64,000 bases of DNA from Anseranas semipalmata (lineage: Eukaryota > Chordata > Aves > Anseriformes > Anseranatidae), in assembly GCA_013399115.1 (NCBI GenBank), contig VXAA01006474.1, positions 918,457 through 982,456 on the forward strand, in the 5' to 3' direction. Below are positions 13,303 to 25,120 of this stretch, one piece after another (the stretch's first letter is position 1; every line of letters begins with the position of its first letter). The notes below the pieces were generated by a model, which was not told the origin of the DNA, made no database searches, and saw only the letters and a program-made list of their open reading frames with translations. The position numbers were made by a program, and so were the translations under genes.

Positions 13303-14211
13303 GTAAGCACTTCATGGGAAAATCTAGTCCACATAGTTTAGGCAATTATTTCTCTGTTATATGATTTCAAAATGGAGAGTAGGAAATTGTATGTATTTCC
13401 CTATTTCCATAATGCAATTTGCATATTTTTTCCTGAATGTACACCCGGGTGCTGCTAATATTTTTACATTGGTAACACAGTCACCTACTGCTGAAGGGAG
13501 AGTCCCACCCACCAAACCATGACCTGTCCTGAGTGTCCCTTTCTACTCCTCTTGGACAACTGCAATTTCTACTCTTCATCATGCCAGTCAGTCATGCATG
13601 ACACAATGACACAGGGCCTGGATAAAGAGCAGGCAGAAGGTAGCTTGACTCTGCTTGTGCTCGAGATTAAATTGGGAGAGATTAAGCTGGCAGAAGTGGG
13701 CTTCTAGGTCAAAGTTCCTGGAAATGATTACAGGCTTTACATTATAACATTACTGGATAAAACCAAAAGAAACAAAAACAAATTCAAGGGCAGGGATCAA
13801 AACTTTAATTCTTTCAGTACCTAATGCCAAAACTACTAAGCCAACGGTTAGACTTTCCATGGCTACTCTTCCCTAGCCTACAAGTCAAGTAGATCAAGAC
13901 ATAACTTTTCTAAGTAGCTCAGGAAGAGATCATGAATGAAGTTCTTTACCATAAACTCTCAGTAACAAATTCAGTGTTGCTGGAGAGAGATAATGATATA
14001 CTCTTTCTTTAACTTGTTAATTGCTGATAAATTGTTGATTTTTTGCAATAAAAAAGCAGTCAGTGTGACATCAGATGCTTGAGGAAACTTCAGAAACTGA
14101 AAGGAAAACTCTCCAGGAGCTGTAAAGCCTCATTAGGTTTAGCGAAATCGGACCTGATGTATAGTAGAAACGTTGACCAGTGTTTGAAGTTTTTCTGACA
14201 AAACCATCTTG

Positions 14212-14243
14212 AAACAAACAACAACAACAACAAACAACAAAAA
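14212..14243. repeat. (AAC)n trinucleotide repeat
   Basis: Interrupted AAC/AAAC units form a short microsatellite. Nothing recognisable adjoins it. Confidence 0.85.
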
Positions 14244-15022
14244 TATTCAAAATACATGCAAATTAAATGCATCTGTTTTTGTAATGTTCCCCAGTGACAT
14301 TCAGAATTATGGATCTTAAACCATTCTGTGTAGTGTATGTAAAGCTAAGTAGTGCAGATACTATTTTATTTTTGATGTACATAATTCTGATTTTTAAAAT
14401 CTAAGATCTGTCATCACATTTTTAATATCTAAGATCCATACATCCTCAAAAAGCAAATCAGATTAGGTTTCTCTTTCTTTCATAATTCTACAAGTGAAGA
14501 TCTCTTCTGATTTCCTTACTAATTATCTAATGTTCTAAGAAAATGTTATTAATATGCAATAATATTATGGAGCGGAAATGTAAAGTTCATTTGCTTTCAC
14601 TAGCTTTTCGTTGTATCTTTTGAAACACAGAGTCCAACTCCATAACGTGTTCAGCATTTCTTCTGAGGTATTTAGCACTCCTAGGCACTCTGGTAGCTTA
14701 ATTTATAACAACCCTCTTTGTTGGCAGGAAAAAAATATGGTGTAGTAATTTATAAAAAAATCACAAACTCATCCATTCAGATTAGTTTAATAAATAACAA
14801 ATATGCAACATTAATCCATTTTCATAGTATATTTAATTTTCAGTGGCAATGTCCTGCTCTAATATTACAGGGGTCTTGCAGGAAGACAGGACAAACAAGT
14901 GTTTGAGAGAATGAAAGGATAGAAAATAGTCCATAAAATGAATTTTCTCCATTAAAAGAAAAGAAGGGAAAAAAAAAAAGATGCAATTTGATGTGGCAAT
15001 AGCAGCTACAACATAAGCTACC

Positions 15023-15057
15023 TGACCTTGCCCTTGCAATGACCCCAACCTTGACCT
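15023..15057. promoter_or_regulatory. Cluster of nuclear-receptor half-sites
   Basis: Three sites related to the AGGTCA half-site (read on the minus strand) lie within 35 bases: TGACCTTG at 15023, TGACCCC at 15040 and CCTTGACCT at 15049. The first and last have the three-base extension (TCA AGGTCA type) preferred by monomeric receptors such as ERR and SF-1/LRH-1. This is a motif match only. Such sites occur often by chance, but three in so short a span in AT-rich DNA is uncommon. Confidence 0.3.
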
Positions 15058-15887
15058 GCAGGGACACTCTCTCTAGGGATGAGGGGTATGTTATTACATG
15101 TTATTTCATTACAAGGCCCCTGCTGAGCAGAGACTGCCAAATGGACTCAATTAAGTGTTTCTTGTGATGTGGATTACTGTCTACTGGGGCGAGTTGATAC
15201 TAGCAAACATATTTCATTCTCTTCAAGTTTGACTGGATATGAAAAGCATGTGCGTTACTCATTCTGTGACACTTCAGTGCATGATTTATATCTATTTAGA
15301 AAAATCATAACATGCAGACTTTAGTTGTGCACTGCAACATTTTCTCACTCTCTGTCCTTCAGCAACAAAACCCTGTTACCACACTCAAGGATTATGTAGC
15401 CAGACCTTACCTTCATATAAGCTTTGAAAAAGAAAAATTACATCAAACAGTTGTTGCATTCTGATGAGCAAACTGTTGTTTAACATTGAGAATAAAGTTC
15501 AAAAACACCACAGACTCAACTCTGTATGCTTTCTGATCTTCTCTGAGAAAAGTTGTATCAGGGATAAAACACTGAGCACTCATGAGGGCTAGGTTAATTT
15601 ACTACTTATTTAAAATCAATCTTCCACATTAAAACAACAGCTGTGTAGGGCTGTAGGGCTGTTGGTAAAAATGAAGAATAGTGTCTCTCTCTATATATAT
15701 TCTATATTTATAAAAAAATTAAACCATTTTTCACTGTGTTTTCTGGATATGATAGTTCCCTAGAAGTTGTCTTCTGGAATGACTTTTGAAACATGTGGAA
15801 AAATATCCCATTGGCTGCAATATACTTCGGATTAGACATCCAAAATAACATTGAGTAAATGAACAAGCCATTGCACGCAAAAGTTTC

Positions 15888-15971
15888 CTCTAGGGAACCT
15901 GCTGTGGCAGGGGGGTTGGACCCGATGATCTCTGGAGGTCCCTTCCAACCCCTACAATTCTGTGAATCTGT
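15888..15971 (+). mobile_element. CR1 LINE, 3' end fragment
   Basis: The sequence is the highly conserved 3' end of the avian chicken-repeat-1 non-LTR retrotransposon: a GGTTGGACCCGATGATCT-type core, then GGTCCCTTCCAACCC, then a short tail with ATTCTGTG. CR1 copies are typically 5'-truncated, since reverse transcription starts at the 3' end; this one keeps only about 80 bases. The core wording (GACCCGATGATCTCTGGAGG) differs from the other CR1 tails in the window, which suggests a different subfamily. It has no coding capacity. Confidence 0.95.
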
Positions 15972-18277
15972 ATATATTTTATATGTTTTTCAAGTAACAT
16001 TTTTGTTATCATTTTTTATATCTGTGCACGAAAATGAATTTTTTATCATTTCAGAGAGCTAGATAAAAGCTAGGATCATGGAATTCAATGGAGGTTTTGT
16101 CGTTATATCTAGACGAGCCTCCAATTCTTTCTTTGTTCTCTCAATTGGGAAAGACTAGCCAACATTCCTTTGGTCCTGAAGGTAAAAATGGGAAAGACTT
16201 TGTAGAGGAAAAAATTACCTGTGAACCCCTCTTTGTACATCATAAAGAATTAATATAGGTTGTAAACCATACATATCTTCCCTCTATACCACTGTTTCAA
16301 ATAAAAGATTTTTTTTGTAAATTAATTTGTACACACACCTTTGATTAGACCAAATTTCTTCTGAATGTCTTCTCAAGGCTATTGGAAAATTATTTTGAAA
16401 TTGCATGAGATGACTATAAATACTTTCAGTGTCATTTAATTTTTGATGTTGCAGTAACTTTTGCTGTTGTAAGTGAAGTCTGGATAAAAAAAAAAAATGC
16501 TAAAAAGATCAGAGGTTGCTATGTGTTATTCAATTCTTTCCCAGAAATAGTTAACAGAATATTGGAATGGAAACATTTCTTGAATTTGCCTAAGTCTCTT
16601 TGAGCACTCACTATGCAAACATGCATGCTTCAAAATCCTTCTGATTGACTGCCACTGAACAAATAGTTTGGACTTTTCTTAAAAACATAACTGCTAAACA
16701 AGCAAAAAAAGGACCTGACTCTACAGATCTGACACCATTCATTCCTTTACAATGTTGCATCCTCAAAAGTCCAGCAACATGTATATTCTGCTTTATCGTG
16801 TATCTTTCATTGTCTCTTACTCATATTTTAATTAGTGGTATGAAACTGAACCAGATGGAACTGTACAATCCTGGGGCATCACAATGCTCTAATGCTTAGA
16901 CTAGGTTTACTGTAAAATTGTTGTAAAAAATGTAATTTTTTTTTGGCAATTTGAGTTTGATCTGATATAGTTCCTGTGACTTCTTTCAAAGCAATGTGAG
17001 CATTCACTATTGGACACCTAACATCTTGACAAAGGTCACAAGTGATAATAAATCCCATGCTAATAGTATACCTTTGTGCATACTACAAAATCTAATAGAA
17101 TAATTTCATAGGATACAATCAGGTAAAACAATAGGTTAGAATAACTGCCTCAAAGCAAGATGGAGGGGGGAAGCTGCAGAATGTTATGGGAAAATTCTAT
17201 ACTTTTAATGTTTACCATTTTTCTCCATTTTCAAAGAATCTAAATTAATTTAAGAAATTTTAAGAGAAAAGTGTTACAGGGCTATCCTGTCAGCTGCAGT
17301 AACAGCTGCCTTTACAAAATAACTACAGATAATTACAATCATTTAATTCAGAGTACTGAGCCACATCATGCAGAACATGAGTCATTTATCATTATAGACC
17401 TTAGCAGAAACAAATTTACCCAAATCAATATGGACTCAAAATATCCATTAGAAAAGGCAGTGATTGCTTACAAATACTGGTAATTTCATATATACCTGTA
17501 TTAATAAGAAGAAAGCAGGTCAGGATGTTTCTGCTCAATGTAAAGGAATTTTCTCCTTACCAGAAATTTTATATAAAATAGAGTTGACCTAACTGTCCTT
17601 TAATTAATGTTATGGAAAAACAGCTGGTTTTGTTGAGTTATATGGACTTCTGGAATTACAGTAATCTGAAGAGTGTTACTGTGTATAACTGTAAAAAAAT
17701 GTTTGTTTTTTTTAAGTTTTTAATAGTGCACTCAAATTCTCGTGACTAGAATTAAACATGCAGGAGTATCCTTACAATTAGTGATTGGCATTTTCTGTAT
17801 ATTGAATACAGTAGCAAATCACTACTTTTTAAGAACGTAAACCAAGCAAAAATGTAAACTTGCAGACTTACCTGCAGAGAGTTGTTTTTCAGTGTTTCCA
17901 TTTTGGGATGTTCAAAGTAGAATTTCACTATCAGAACATTAATTATTAACATAAAAATAAAAATCAGTAACACACCAAATACAGCAAGTAGTATAGCTGC
18001 TTATAAGATTGCCAAACCTTTCAAAGTGCAATTGCCTCTGAACTGGAGATGCATTAAAAGAATATTTTCTATTCAAAGTTTACATGGAACTTTACAAGTT
18101 TATTTTTTTTATTATTTTTCTGTCTCTTTTATAATAAATGTCTTATGCTGTTTTCTCCCCCTTTTTCTTGGGTTTTCTTCTTAGTCCCTTTGGCTTTGAC
18201 AAAAGAATGCCAAATATTTTTTATCTTACTTTTTAATTCCTCCTTTTAGTTAACATGTGTTTTGGGTATACAGGGCA

Positions 18278-19199
18278 AGGTTTTGGCAGGGGTTAGGGGG
18301 TGCTGTTGCAGGGGTGGCCTCTGTGGAAGGAGGCCAGGGGCTGCCCTGTGCTGGACACAGCCAACTCCAGCCAGCTCAGGAGCAGACCCATACGTGGTGA
18401 CAGGACACAGCTGAACCCATCAGAGGAGTTTGTGGTACCTCTGTGAAAACATTTTTAAAAGGGGCAAAAACACCAAGGGGAGGGCAATATAGAGAGAATG
18501 AAGGAACATAGAGAGAGACAAATGGAAAGAGAGAAAGAATAAAAGAGAAACAGTAAAAGAGAGTAGAAAGAAAGAGAAAGAAAGAGAGAGGAGAGAAAGA
18601 AGGAGATACATAAATAGAAAGAGAGAGAGAAAAAGAACAGAGCAACAGAGGGAACACCAAAGTCAGAGAAGTAGAAGGGCCTCCTTGGTGGCAAGGGTAC
18701 ACCACCAAGGGACTGGAGCATATGGAGGACCCACGCTGGAGCCCAGGACAAGAGTGAGCAAGAAAGCGGACAGAAAACAGTACTTCCTGACCCTGACCTC
18801 CTGCATCACTTGTTGCCTCACTGAAAGGACTTACTGTAATCTGTGGGGATAATGAGGGGGCAAGAGAAATGTCTGGAGTGATGGAGTGAAGGGCATTGAA
18901 AGGTGTTTTCCCTAATTGTGTGTGGGGTTTCTCTGTTGTTGTTTCACAATACCTGAATCAACACTCAAATATTTATATTAATGGACAATTAATTAAGTTT
19001 AATTCCCCAAATCTAGTCTGGTTGTAATAACAGTAATTGGTCAGTGACTTCCCTGTCTTTATTTTAATCCACGAGTTTTTTCACTCCTATTGTTCCTATT
19101 TTCTCTCCCTACTCCTATCCCACTGAGAGTAGGGGTGTAGGGACAGTGAGGAAGCAGATGTGTGTGTGCCTGGCTGATAGACAGAGCCAACCCATCAGA
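18278..19199 (+). mobile_element. Solo LTR of an avian endogenous retrovirus family
   Basis: The left end is G-rich (GGTTTTGGCAGGGG) and is followed by a GC-rich segment ending in a TTTTTAAAAGGGG stretch. The right end, near 18960-19199, has the ATTAATTAAGTTTAATTCCCC and 'cactgagagtagggg' segments and finishes in a CCAACCCATCA-type end. From memory of bird genomes this order matches a widespread LTR family; the name cannot be given without a library search. No gag, pol or env sequence lies on either side, so it is a solo LTR left by recombination. I could not find a clean target-site duplication, so both ends are uncertain by some ten bases. An expanded purine tract sits inside it. Confidence 0.75.
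18489..18650. repeat. Purine-rich GA/GAAA tract inside the LTR
   Basis: About 160 bases are almost all A and G on the plus strand, built from irregular GAGA, GAAA and AAAG units. The opposite strand gives serine/leucine/phenylalanine-rich open frames (18376-18751) that are artefacts of this composition. Long purine tracts can adopt triplex (H-DNA) structure; this is a known property of such sequence, not shown here. Confidence 0.9.
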
Positions 19200-22100
19200 A
19201 TGTGTGTTCATGTGCTATCTGTATAAGCTATAGTGGAATTGGTCATGTTTTGGATAAGTAGTTGCCAGTGCTTAGTTAGGGAGGGACTACACTTTCATGC
19301 GAATAAGCAAAAGAAAAGCTCCTTCCACTGGCACTACTGTCTTAAAAAACATAAGAAAAAAGAACTGTCTTGTGACTTTGTTACACGTGACTTTGTTAAG
19401 ACTAAAGCTACTAAAAGAAGTCTGATTTCTGTGAAAACTAAGGAGATTATTTATTTAGAATTAATAATTCAGAAAGATGAAACACTTCTTGAAATAGTGG
19501 GAGTGTTAAAGGAAAAATGCTAAAATCAGAGGAGGGTATTTATCATTTCATACACTTAACTTTGGCTTTGTCTGAAATATACATAGTGGCTACTCTAATT
19601 GCTACTGTCTTTATGTGTATTGTAAAAGAAGCAAATAATCCCTTGCTTAGCCCTGCAAAATCTCAGTCTATTACTTTGCTAGCATAAGGACAGATTAACA
19701 CTCACTTGCATTTTAGACATCTACGCTTGTAATGAAAACAACTTGAAAAGCCAAATGTGCACTCAAAAGGGAAATTAGTATAACTGCTGTTAAGGGAAAC
19801 AAGTGTTTAGACTCTTTGCAGCTTCAGAATAACTGTTAATTAGGTAATGTATTCTGAAAGCCAGAGAGAGATATTAAGATCATCTGATTTGTCCTCCTGC
19901 ATAATATGGGACTTAGGACCTTCCTGAATTAATTACTGCATAAATTAAGATGAAATATATAGAAAAGACCCTACCATGGCTGAAATACTTAGTGATGAGA
20001 ACTCCGCTTATGCACTTGACAAACAATTCCTACGGGTAATTACTCTAGTTAGACACGATTTATTGTAAACTGGAATTTAAGTTGAGATTTGACATGTTGT
20101 TTGCTATCTTCATATGGGCTCATGTGAAATTTCTACTTTCCACGTAGATTTTTTTTTTTATTATTGGTAGGGAATGGTCATCAAGTCACACTTTAACCAT
20201 TGACTTTGAAAAGCTAATTAGATCAACATCGCTGAATCTTCAGTTGTAAGGCACTTTCAAAAATCATTTAAACATGTTTGGGGTTCTTCCCATATTGCAT
20301 TCTGGGCTTCAGGAGTGGCTTCAATTTTCACTAGCCACCAGAATAGTGTCAAAACCCAGGGTACTGTGTTGTTATTTCTGTTCACCATTTCTTTGTTTAC
20401 ACCATCCTAGGTTACACGAGCCTTTCCGACCATAGCAATGTGCTGGGAGTTCATATCTTAGTCAACGTCTTGTGTATTTTAGTAACATATAGAAGAAAAA
20501 TAGTTATAGTTGTGGGAGATAGTTTTAATGGTGGCCATCAAGCATGTCTTATAAGTTTGCTTATAAAGTAAGATAAGGAGACAACAGAAGCCACTCTAAA
20601 TCTCTAAGGAATCAGCAGTTAATCTGTACCAGCTGAGATGTTTCATTCTGGACTAACTGTAAATGCAGGAACTAGGGAAATGATTAATTGCAGCTTTTGC
20701 CTACCTGAGGGGGGAAAAAATTTTGAAAAGCCCTAGAAAGACCAAGAGGGCAAAGTCCCCAGGAGGGTGTGAGAGAGCAGAAACGAAGCTATGTGTCTCT
20801 CTTCTAGGAACTGTAAGAAAGGAAATAAATTATTGTTTATTCTTAGAGTGTTCAGGGAAACTTTGCAGACATTTTGGTATATGAAAGGACTGTAGTAAAG
20901 AGATACCTGACTCAGATGATTTTTTCTTCCTAAATATGCCTACAAGTTGTTATGTGTTAGCTAATTATATAAGCTACAGGACAACATAGTTGTTTCTAAC
21001 ATGGCAGATAGAATTTCTAATGAACTCTGAGACTTGCACTGTAAAGCACTACAAATATGTAGTTCTTCACCTTGCACAGCTGAAGATGATAAGACAAATG
21101 AAATAAACGAGCAAGATCCTGGTCAGCGATGGGTCTAGAGTAGGAAACATGTCTCCTTTCTCTTTCTACAGTGCTTTACTAATTAGGCCATGCTGTCTTT
21201 CAGTAACAGCAAGTTTTAATAGCTGAAATGAAAACAGGACAAAAGGAAATGCTAATTTCAGTTTTTATCAGACTAATGACAGATCCTATGCTTGCAAAGC
21301 ATAATAAAACAGGCAAGTTTAGAGGAATATGCTGATGTTCTTTTGGTAAAGTCATGAGAATCTGATCCTGATTATTAATCCCTAGATCTGAAAATTCATC
21401 TGAATTTGCTGGTAAATGTGAAATGACTATGTCTAAAAATGGAAAGATGAAAATCTAAACCTGGTTTTCCCGTCACAAGTGCCTTATTTACTGAGCTCTG
21501 ATCTTATTGTTAGTGTTGTAAACTGCTTTGTTAATGGAAGTTCAGATTCATTTAGTGGCACATTAGAAATGCTACATTCCATTTTGTACAAAATACAAAA
21601 TTCTGTAACTATGTATTTTTTACTTTCATTTCGAAAATTGTAGCAAGGTTGCACAAAAATCAACATTTATTATACTTCCATTCACTGTGATACTTATTTT
21701 TTTTTTTTTAATTTCCTTTGCTAGCTGAAAAAACAAAACAAAACACAACAGTTCCTAAGTATACAGGGCCTCCCTGTTAATTAATCTTTTTTGTTTTTTT
21801 CCCCTCAATATTCAGGTGGCACCCAAATCTGCTAATTTTGAAATCACAAGATAACCATGATTATGGTCATGACACACATTATAAACTACATCTAGTTTTC
21901 TAAACACATTATATTGCCTTTGTGAAATTTGACACCTCTAACTAAAATATTTGCTAGCTGCTGTTCAGGGAAGACATGACTTTTTTTTATGTTAATTTTT
22001 TTATGTTAATTCTTGGAGTACTGAAGAAAAATGGAGGTTGAGCAATTCTCACTGTTTTCAATTATGACTTGATATTTGTTACCGCTGTGCAAAAAGTTAC

Positions 22101-23349
22101 AAAAACAATAAAATGAAAGGATTTGTTTTGTCTTGTGGTTGAATAACCTATAGATTGTCTTTGACAAGACTGGGTCAAGACAGAAATCTAGATTTCATAA
22201 TACTTAAAAATTTGATGAGTAGCTTAGATGTGTGTCCCTCCATGGTGTTTCAGACCATATATAATGTTATCAACAATATTTAGTGCTGGTAGTACAACTA
22301 CAGTCATTGTTATAAGGATTGGCACTACAAAAGCAGGATAAATAATGATTGTTTACTTAGAGTTGTATTTATAAGGGATGAAATAAGGCCTGTTAAATCT
22401 GTCTATTCTTTTGTCATACTGTTCCATGTTTCCACAATCAATTTCAGTCAATGTATTAATTAATATTTGCCTATTTCAATAAATGAAATAAGGCAATATT
22501 ACTACTTACATTTTCATAAGAATCACACTTTAAGAGGTTGGTGTCAACATTAGACTCCATTACAAAGTTGCCCACAGAATACTTATTGATGTCTTTCTAA
22601 TATGATATTAACCATATTACTGCATTAACGACCCAATAGTTGACATTTTCTTGTAGCTCTGGAGATAGGACTTATGAGTTTCTTAGTATTGTTTCCATCA
22701 TGATAGAACTTGGGTAACAATTAGCCATTATGGTCACTCACAGCTTGGAAAGTGAGGAGTAAATTGTAAGGGGAAGTAAAATGGAGGAATGAAAGACAGT
22801 ACGAAATGTGTAGGGAAATGACATGACTTAATTAAAGTTGCGTTGTGAAAGGCAATATAAGGATAAAGTCAGAAAGCGCGGTGTATGACCGGTATAGGAA
22901 GCTCATGGCAAGGACAAACAAAACACAAGACAGAGTACACAAGTGAAAGCATGTGTGAGAGAAAACTTGAGGAAGTGCTACATGTATCTGTAAGAGAGGA
23001 GGAGTAGACAAAAGTTATTTCTTACACTAGAAAATAGAAAAGAGTTAGTGAAATCATTCTCTCAGGGATAATGGACAAACCTATTTCTAGTTGAATAAAT
23101 ATTGTGTACGTTACCTAAAACTTCAATCTTCTGATAATTTTAAAAGCATATGTGCATAGTACACATTTACCTGAAATCATTATGTTGCTTTTACAAAATT
23201 CTGTGATTCTCAAAATGCTGGAAACTAACTTGTGATTTCTGAACACTTGGAGTAAGAGGAGGTGGTGTTATTTTTTTTTCTTGTTGTAACATCGCCTTGA
23301 ATGAATGGTGAAATCAGTGTATGGAACATTAAAAGGAAAACTAGCAGTA
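19200..23349. other. Single-copy AT-rich non-coding DNA
   Basis: No gene or transposon is recognised. A perfect 14-base tandem duplication (T-run followed by ATGTTAAT) lies at 21983-22010, and short T/A runs lie near 20151, 21699 and 21730. The largest open frame (96 codons from 19233) is lysine-rich, has no recognisable domain and lies next to the solo LTR. Confidence 0.6.
21983..22010. repeat. Perfect 14-base tandem duplication
   Basis: Two identical 14-base units (TTTTTTATGTTAAT) stand directly next to each other. This is a typical replication-slippage product. Confidence 0.9.
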
Positions 23350-23654
23350 TGTACTGGGTCTGGCTGGGATAGAGTTAACTTTCCCTGCAGCAGCTCTTGT
23401 AGCTAGAACAGCGCTGGTATCACACCAATGCTTTGGCTACTGCCGAGCAGTGCTGGCACAGCACCAGGACTCTCTCCAGACCCCCAAAGCCAGTAGGTGG
23501 GGGTGGGCAAGAAGTGGGGAGGGGACATGGCCAGGGCAGCTGACCTAAACCAACCAAAGGGATATTCCATACCATATGATGTCACACTCAGTAATAAAAG
23601 CCGGGAAAGGGAAGGAGAAGGGGGGCTCTGGTTGCGAAGACGTCTGTCCTTCCG
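23350..23654 (+). mobile_element. 5' LTR of an endogenous retrovirus (partial, runs into gap)
   Basis: The segment begins with TG (TGTACTGGGTCTGGCTGGGA) as LTRs do. It has the layout of an avian LTR: a promoter-like part with a CCATACCATATGATGTCA segment near 23566-23584 and an A/T-rich TATA-like AATAAAA at 23593. It then runs into GC-rich sequence before the assembly gap. The start is clear because the flank is AT-rich; the end is hidden by the gap. Since pol sequence in the same orientation follows the gap, I read this as the upstream LTR of one provirus rather than as a solo LTR. Family name not determined. Confidence 0.8.
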
Positions 23655-24469
23655 NNNNNNNNNNNNNNNNNNNNNNNNNNNNNNNNNNNNNNNNNNNNNN
23701 NNNNNNNNNNNNNNNNNNNNNNNNNNNNNNNNNNNNNNNNNNNNNNNNNNNNNNNNNNNNNNNNNNNNNNNNNNNNNNNNNNNNNNNNNNNNNNNNNNNN
23801 NNNNNNNNNNNNNNNNNNNNNNNNNNNNNNNNNNNNNNNNNNNNNNNNNNNNNNNNNNNNNNNNNNNNNNNNNNNNNNNNNNNNNNNNNNNNNNNNNNNN
23901 NNNNNNNNNNNNNNNNNNNNNNNNNNNNNNNNNNNNNNNNNNNNNNNNNNNNNNNNNNNNNNNNNNNNNNNNNNNNNNNNNNNNNNNNNNNNNNNNNNNN
24001 NNNNNNNNNNNNNNNNNNNNNNNNNNNNNNNNNNNNNNNNNNNNNNNNNNNNNNNNNNNNNNNNNNNNNNNNNNNNNNNNNNNNNNNNNNNNNNNNNNNN
24101 NNNNNNNNNNNNNNNNNNNNNNNNNNNNNNNNNNNNNNNNNNNNNNNNNNNNNNNNNNNNNNNNNNNNNNNNNNNNNNNNNNNNNNNNNNNNNNNNNNNN
24201 NNNNNNNNNNNNNNNNNNNNNNNNNNNNNNNNNNNNNNNNNNNNNNNNNNNNNNNNNNNNNNNNNNNNNNNNNNNNNNNNNNNNNNNNNNNNNNNNNNNN
24301 NNNNNNNNNNNNNNNNNNNNNNNNNNNNNNNNNNNNNNNNNNNNNNNNNNNNNNNNNNNNNNNNNNNNNNNNNNNNNNNNNNNNNNNNNNNNNNNNNNNN
24401 NNNNNNNNNNNNNNNNNNNNNNNNNNNNNNNNNNNNNNNNNNNNNNNNNNNNNNNNNNNNNNNNNNNNN
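23655..24469. other. Assembly gap (815 N)
   Basis: The bases are unknown. The gap sits inside the retroviral element, between LTR and pol. A complete provirus needs several kilobases between these parts, so either the gap length is only an estimate or the element is internally deleted. Open frames reported across the gap are artefacts of N. Confidence 0.98.
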
Positions 24470-24910
24470 GGTAGAGAAACTGGTTGTAAAAGTATGCCAC
24501 GTAGATGCTCACATGTCCAAAGGTCATGCCACCAAAGAACATCAGAATAACGAACAGGTGGACCAGGCTTCAAAAATTGAAGTGGCTCAGGCGGACCTGG
24601 ACTGGGATCGTAAGGGTGAGCTGTTCGTAGCTCAGTGGGCCCATGAAACATCAGGACATCTGGGAAGAGATGCAACATACAGATGGGCTCGTGATCGAGG
24701 GGTGGACCTGACCATGGAGGCCATCACACAGGTAACCCATGAGTGCGAAATCTGTGCTGCGATCAAGCGACCCATGAGAATAAGGTCTCCCTGGAATAGG
24801 GGGCGGTGGCTAGGATTTCGATATGGTGAGGCCTGGCAGATTGACTACATCGGACCGCTACCACAGACCCGCCAAGGCAAGCGGTACATACTCACCATGG
24901 TAGAGTATCA
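24470..24910 (+). pseudogene. pol: Truncated retroviral pol: end of RNase H and start of integrase
   Basis: One open frame runs from the gap to about 24909. It begins with the last part of RNase H, including the HVDAH motif at 24498-24512 that holds a late active-site aspartate. After a linker comes the integrase zinc-binding domain with the HHCC pattern: histidines at 24642 and 24657, cysteines at 24744 and 24753. Next is the beginning of the integrase core, with the QIDYIG motif whose aspartate (24843-24845) is the first of the DDE triad. Homology stops soon after (TMVE, about 24909) and ordinary AT-rich DNA follows, so the other two catalytic residues, any env gene and a 3' LTR are missing. 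There are no stops in the remaining part, which suggests a fairly recent insertion. An ERVL-like (class III) origin is my best guess. The fragment cannot encode a working protein. Confidence 0.9.
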
Positions 24911-25101
24911 ACACAGACCCTATTTTTTTTACAACCCAATGAAGAAGAAGAACAGAATCTAGATGCTGGATGGTATTTGTTCAGAAAGAGGAAGAATGAG
25001 CATTCTTTAAAGGTGGTTAGTGTCATTTATCAAAGGATCACCAAAATGTATCATTTGGCAATTGCAAAGGTCGGTCCTGAAGCAGTTATCATCTCAGGCT
25101 C

Positions 25102-25120
25102 TTTTTTTTTTTTTTTTTTT
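25102..25120. repeat. T homopolymer
   Basis: A run of 19 T about 190 bases after the end of the retroviral fragment. It could be the reversed A-tail of a small retroposed copy, but no body is recognisable. Confidence 0.9.

Larger units (their letters stand above)
8318..14211. other. Non-coding DNA with one homeodomain-site-rich patch
   Basis: No gene or transposon is recognised apart from the simple repeats listed separately. The interval 11540-11710 is dense in TAAT/ATTA cores (several overlapping TAATTA-like sites near 11600-11655), the composition seen in developmental enhancers; 12000-12140 is similar. Two places have splice-site pairs in exon-like spacing, 9254-9435 and 13164-13302; the second keeps an open frame and is discussed as a finding. 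None of this is proof of function. Confidence 0.55.
14244..18277. other. Non-coding DNA with a possible regulatory patch
   Basis: No gene is recognised. The only transposon seen is the CR1 tail listed separately. The interval 14990-15290 is richer in GC than its surroundings and holds a tight cluster of nuclear-receptor half-sites. A short TA-rich tract lies at 15690-15712. Open frames here do not exceed 84 codons and show no domain. Confidence 0.55.

Noticed and set aside
18376..18751. Serine/leucine/phenylalanine-rich minus-strand frames
   Set aside because: They are produced by the purine-rich tract in the solo LTR.
23403..24678. Very long open frames on both strands
   Set aside because: They consist mostly of unknown residues across the 815-base gap and only join unrelated flanks.
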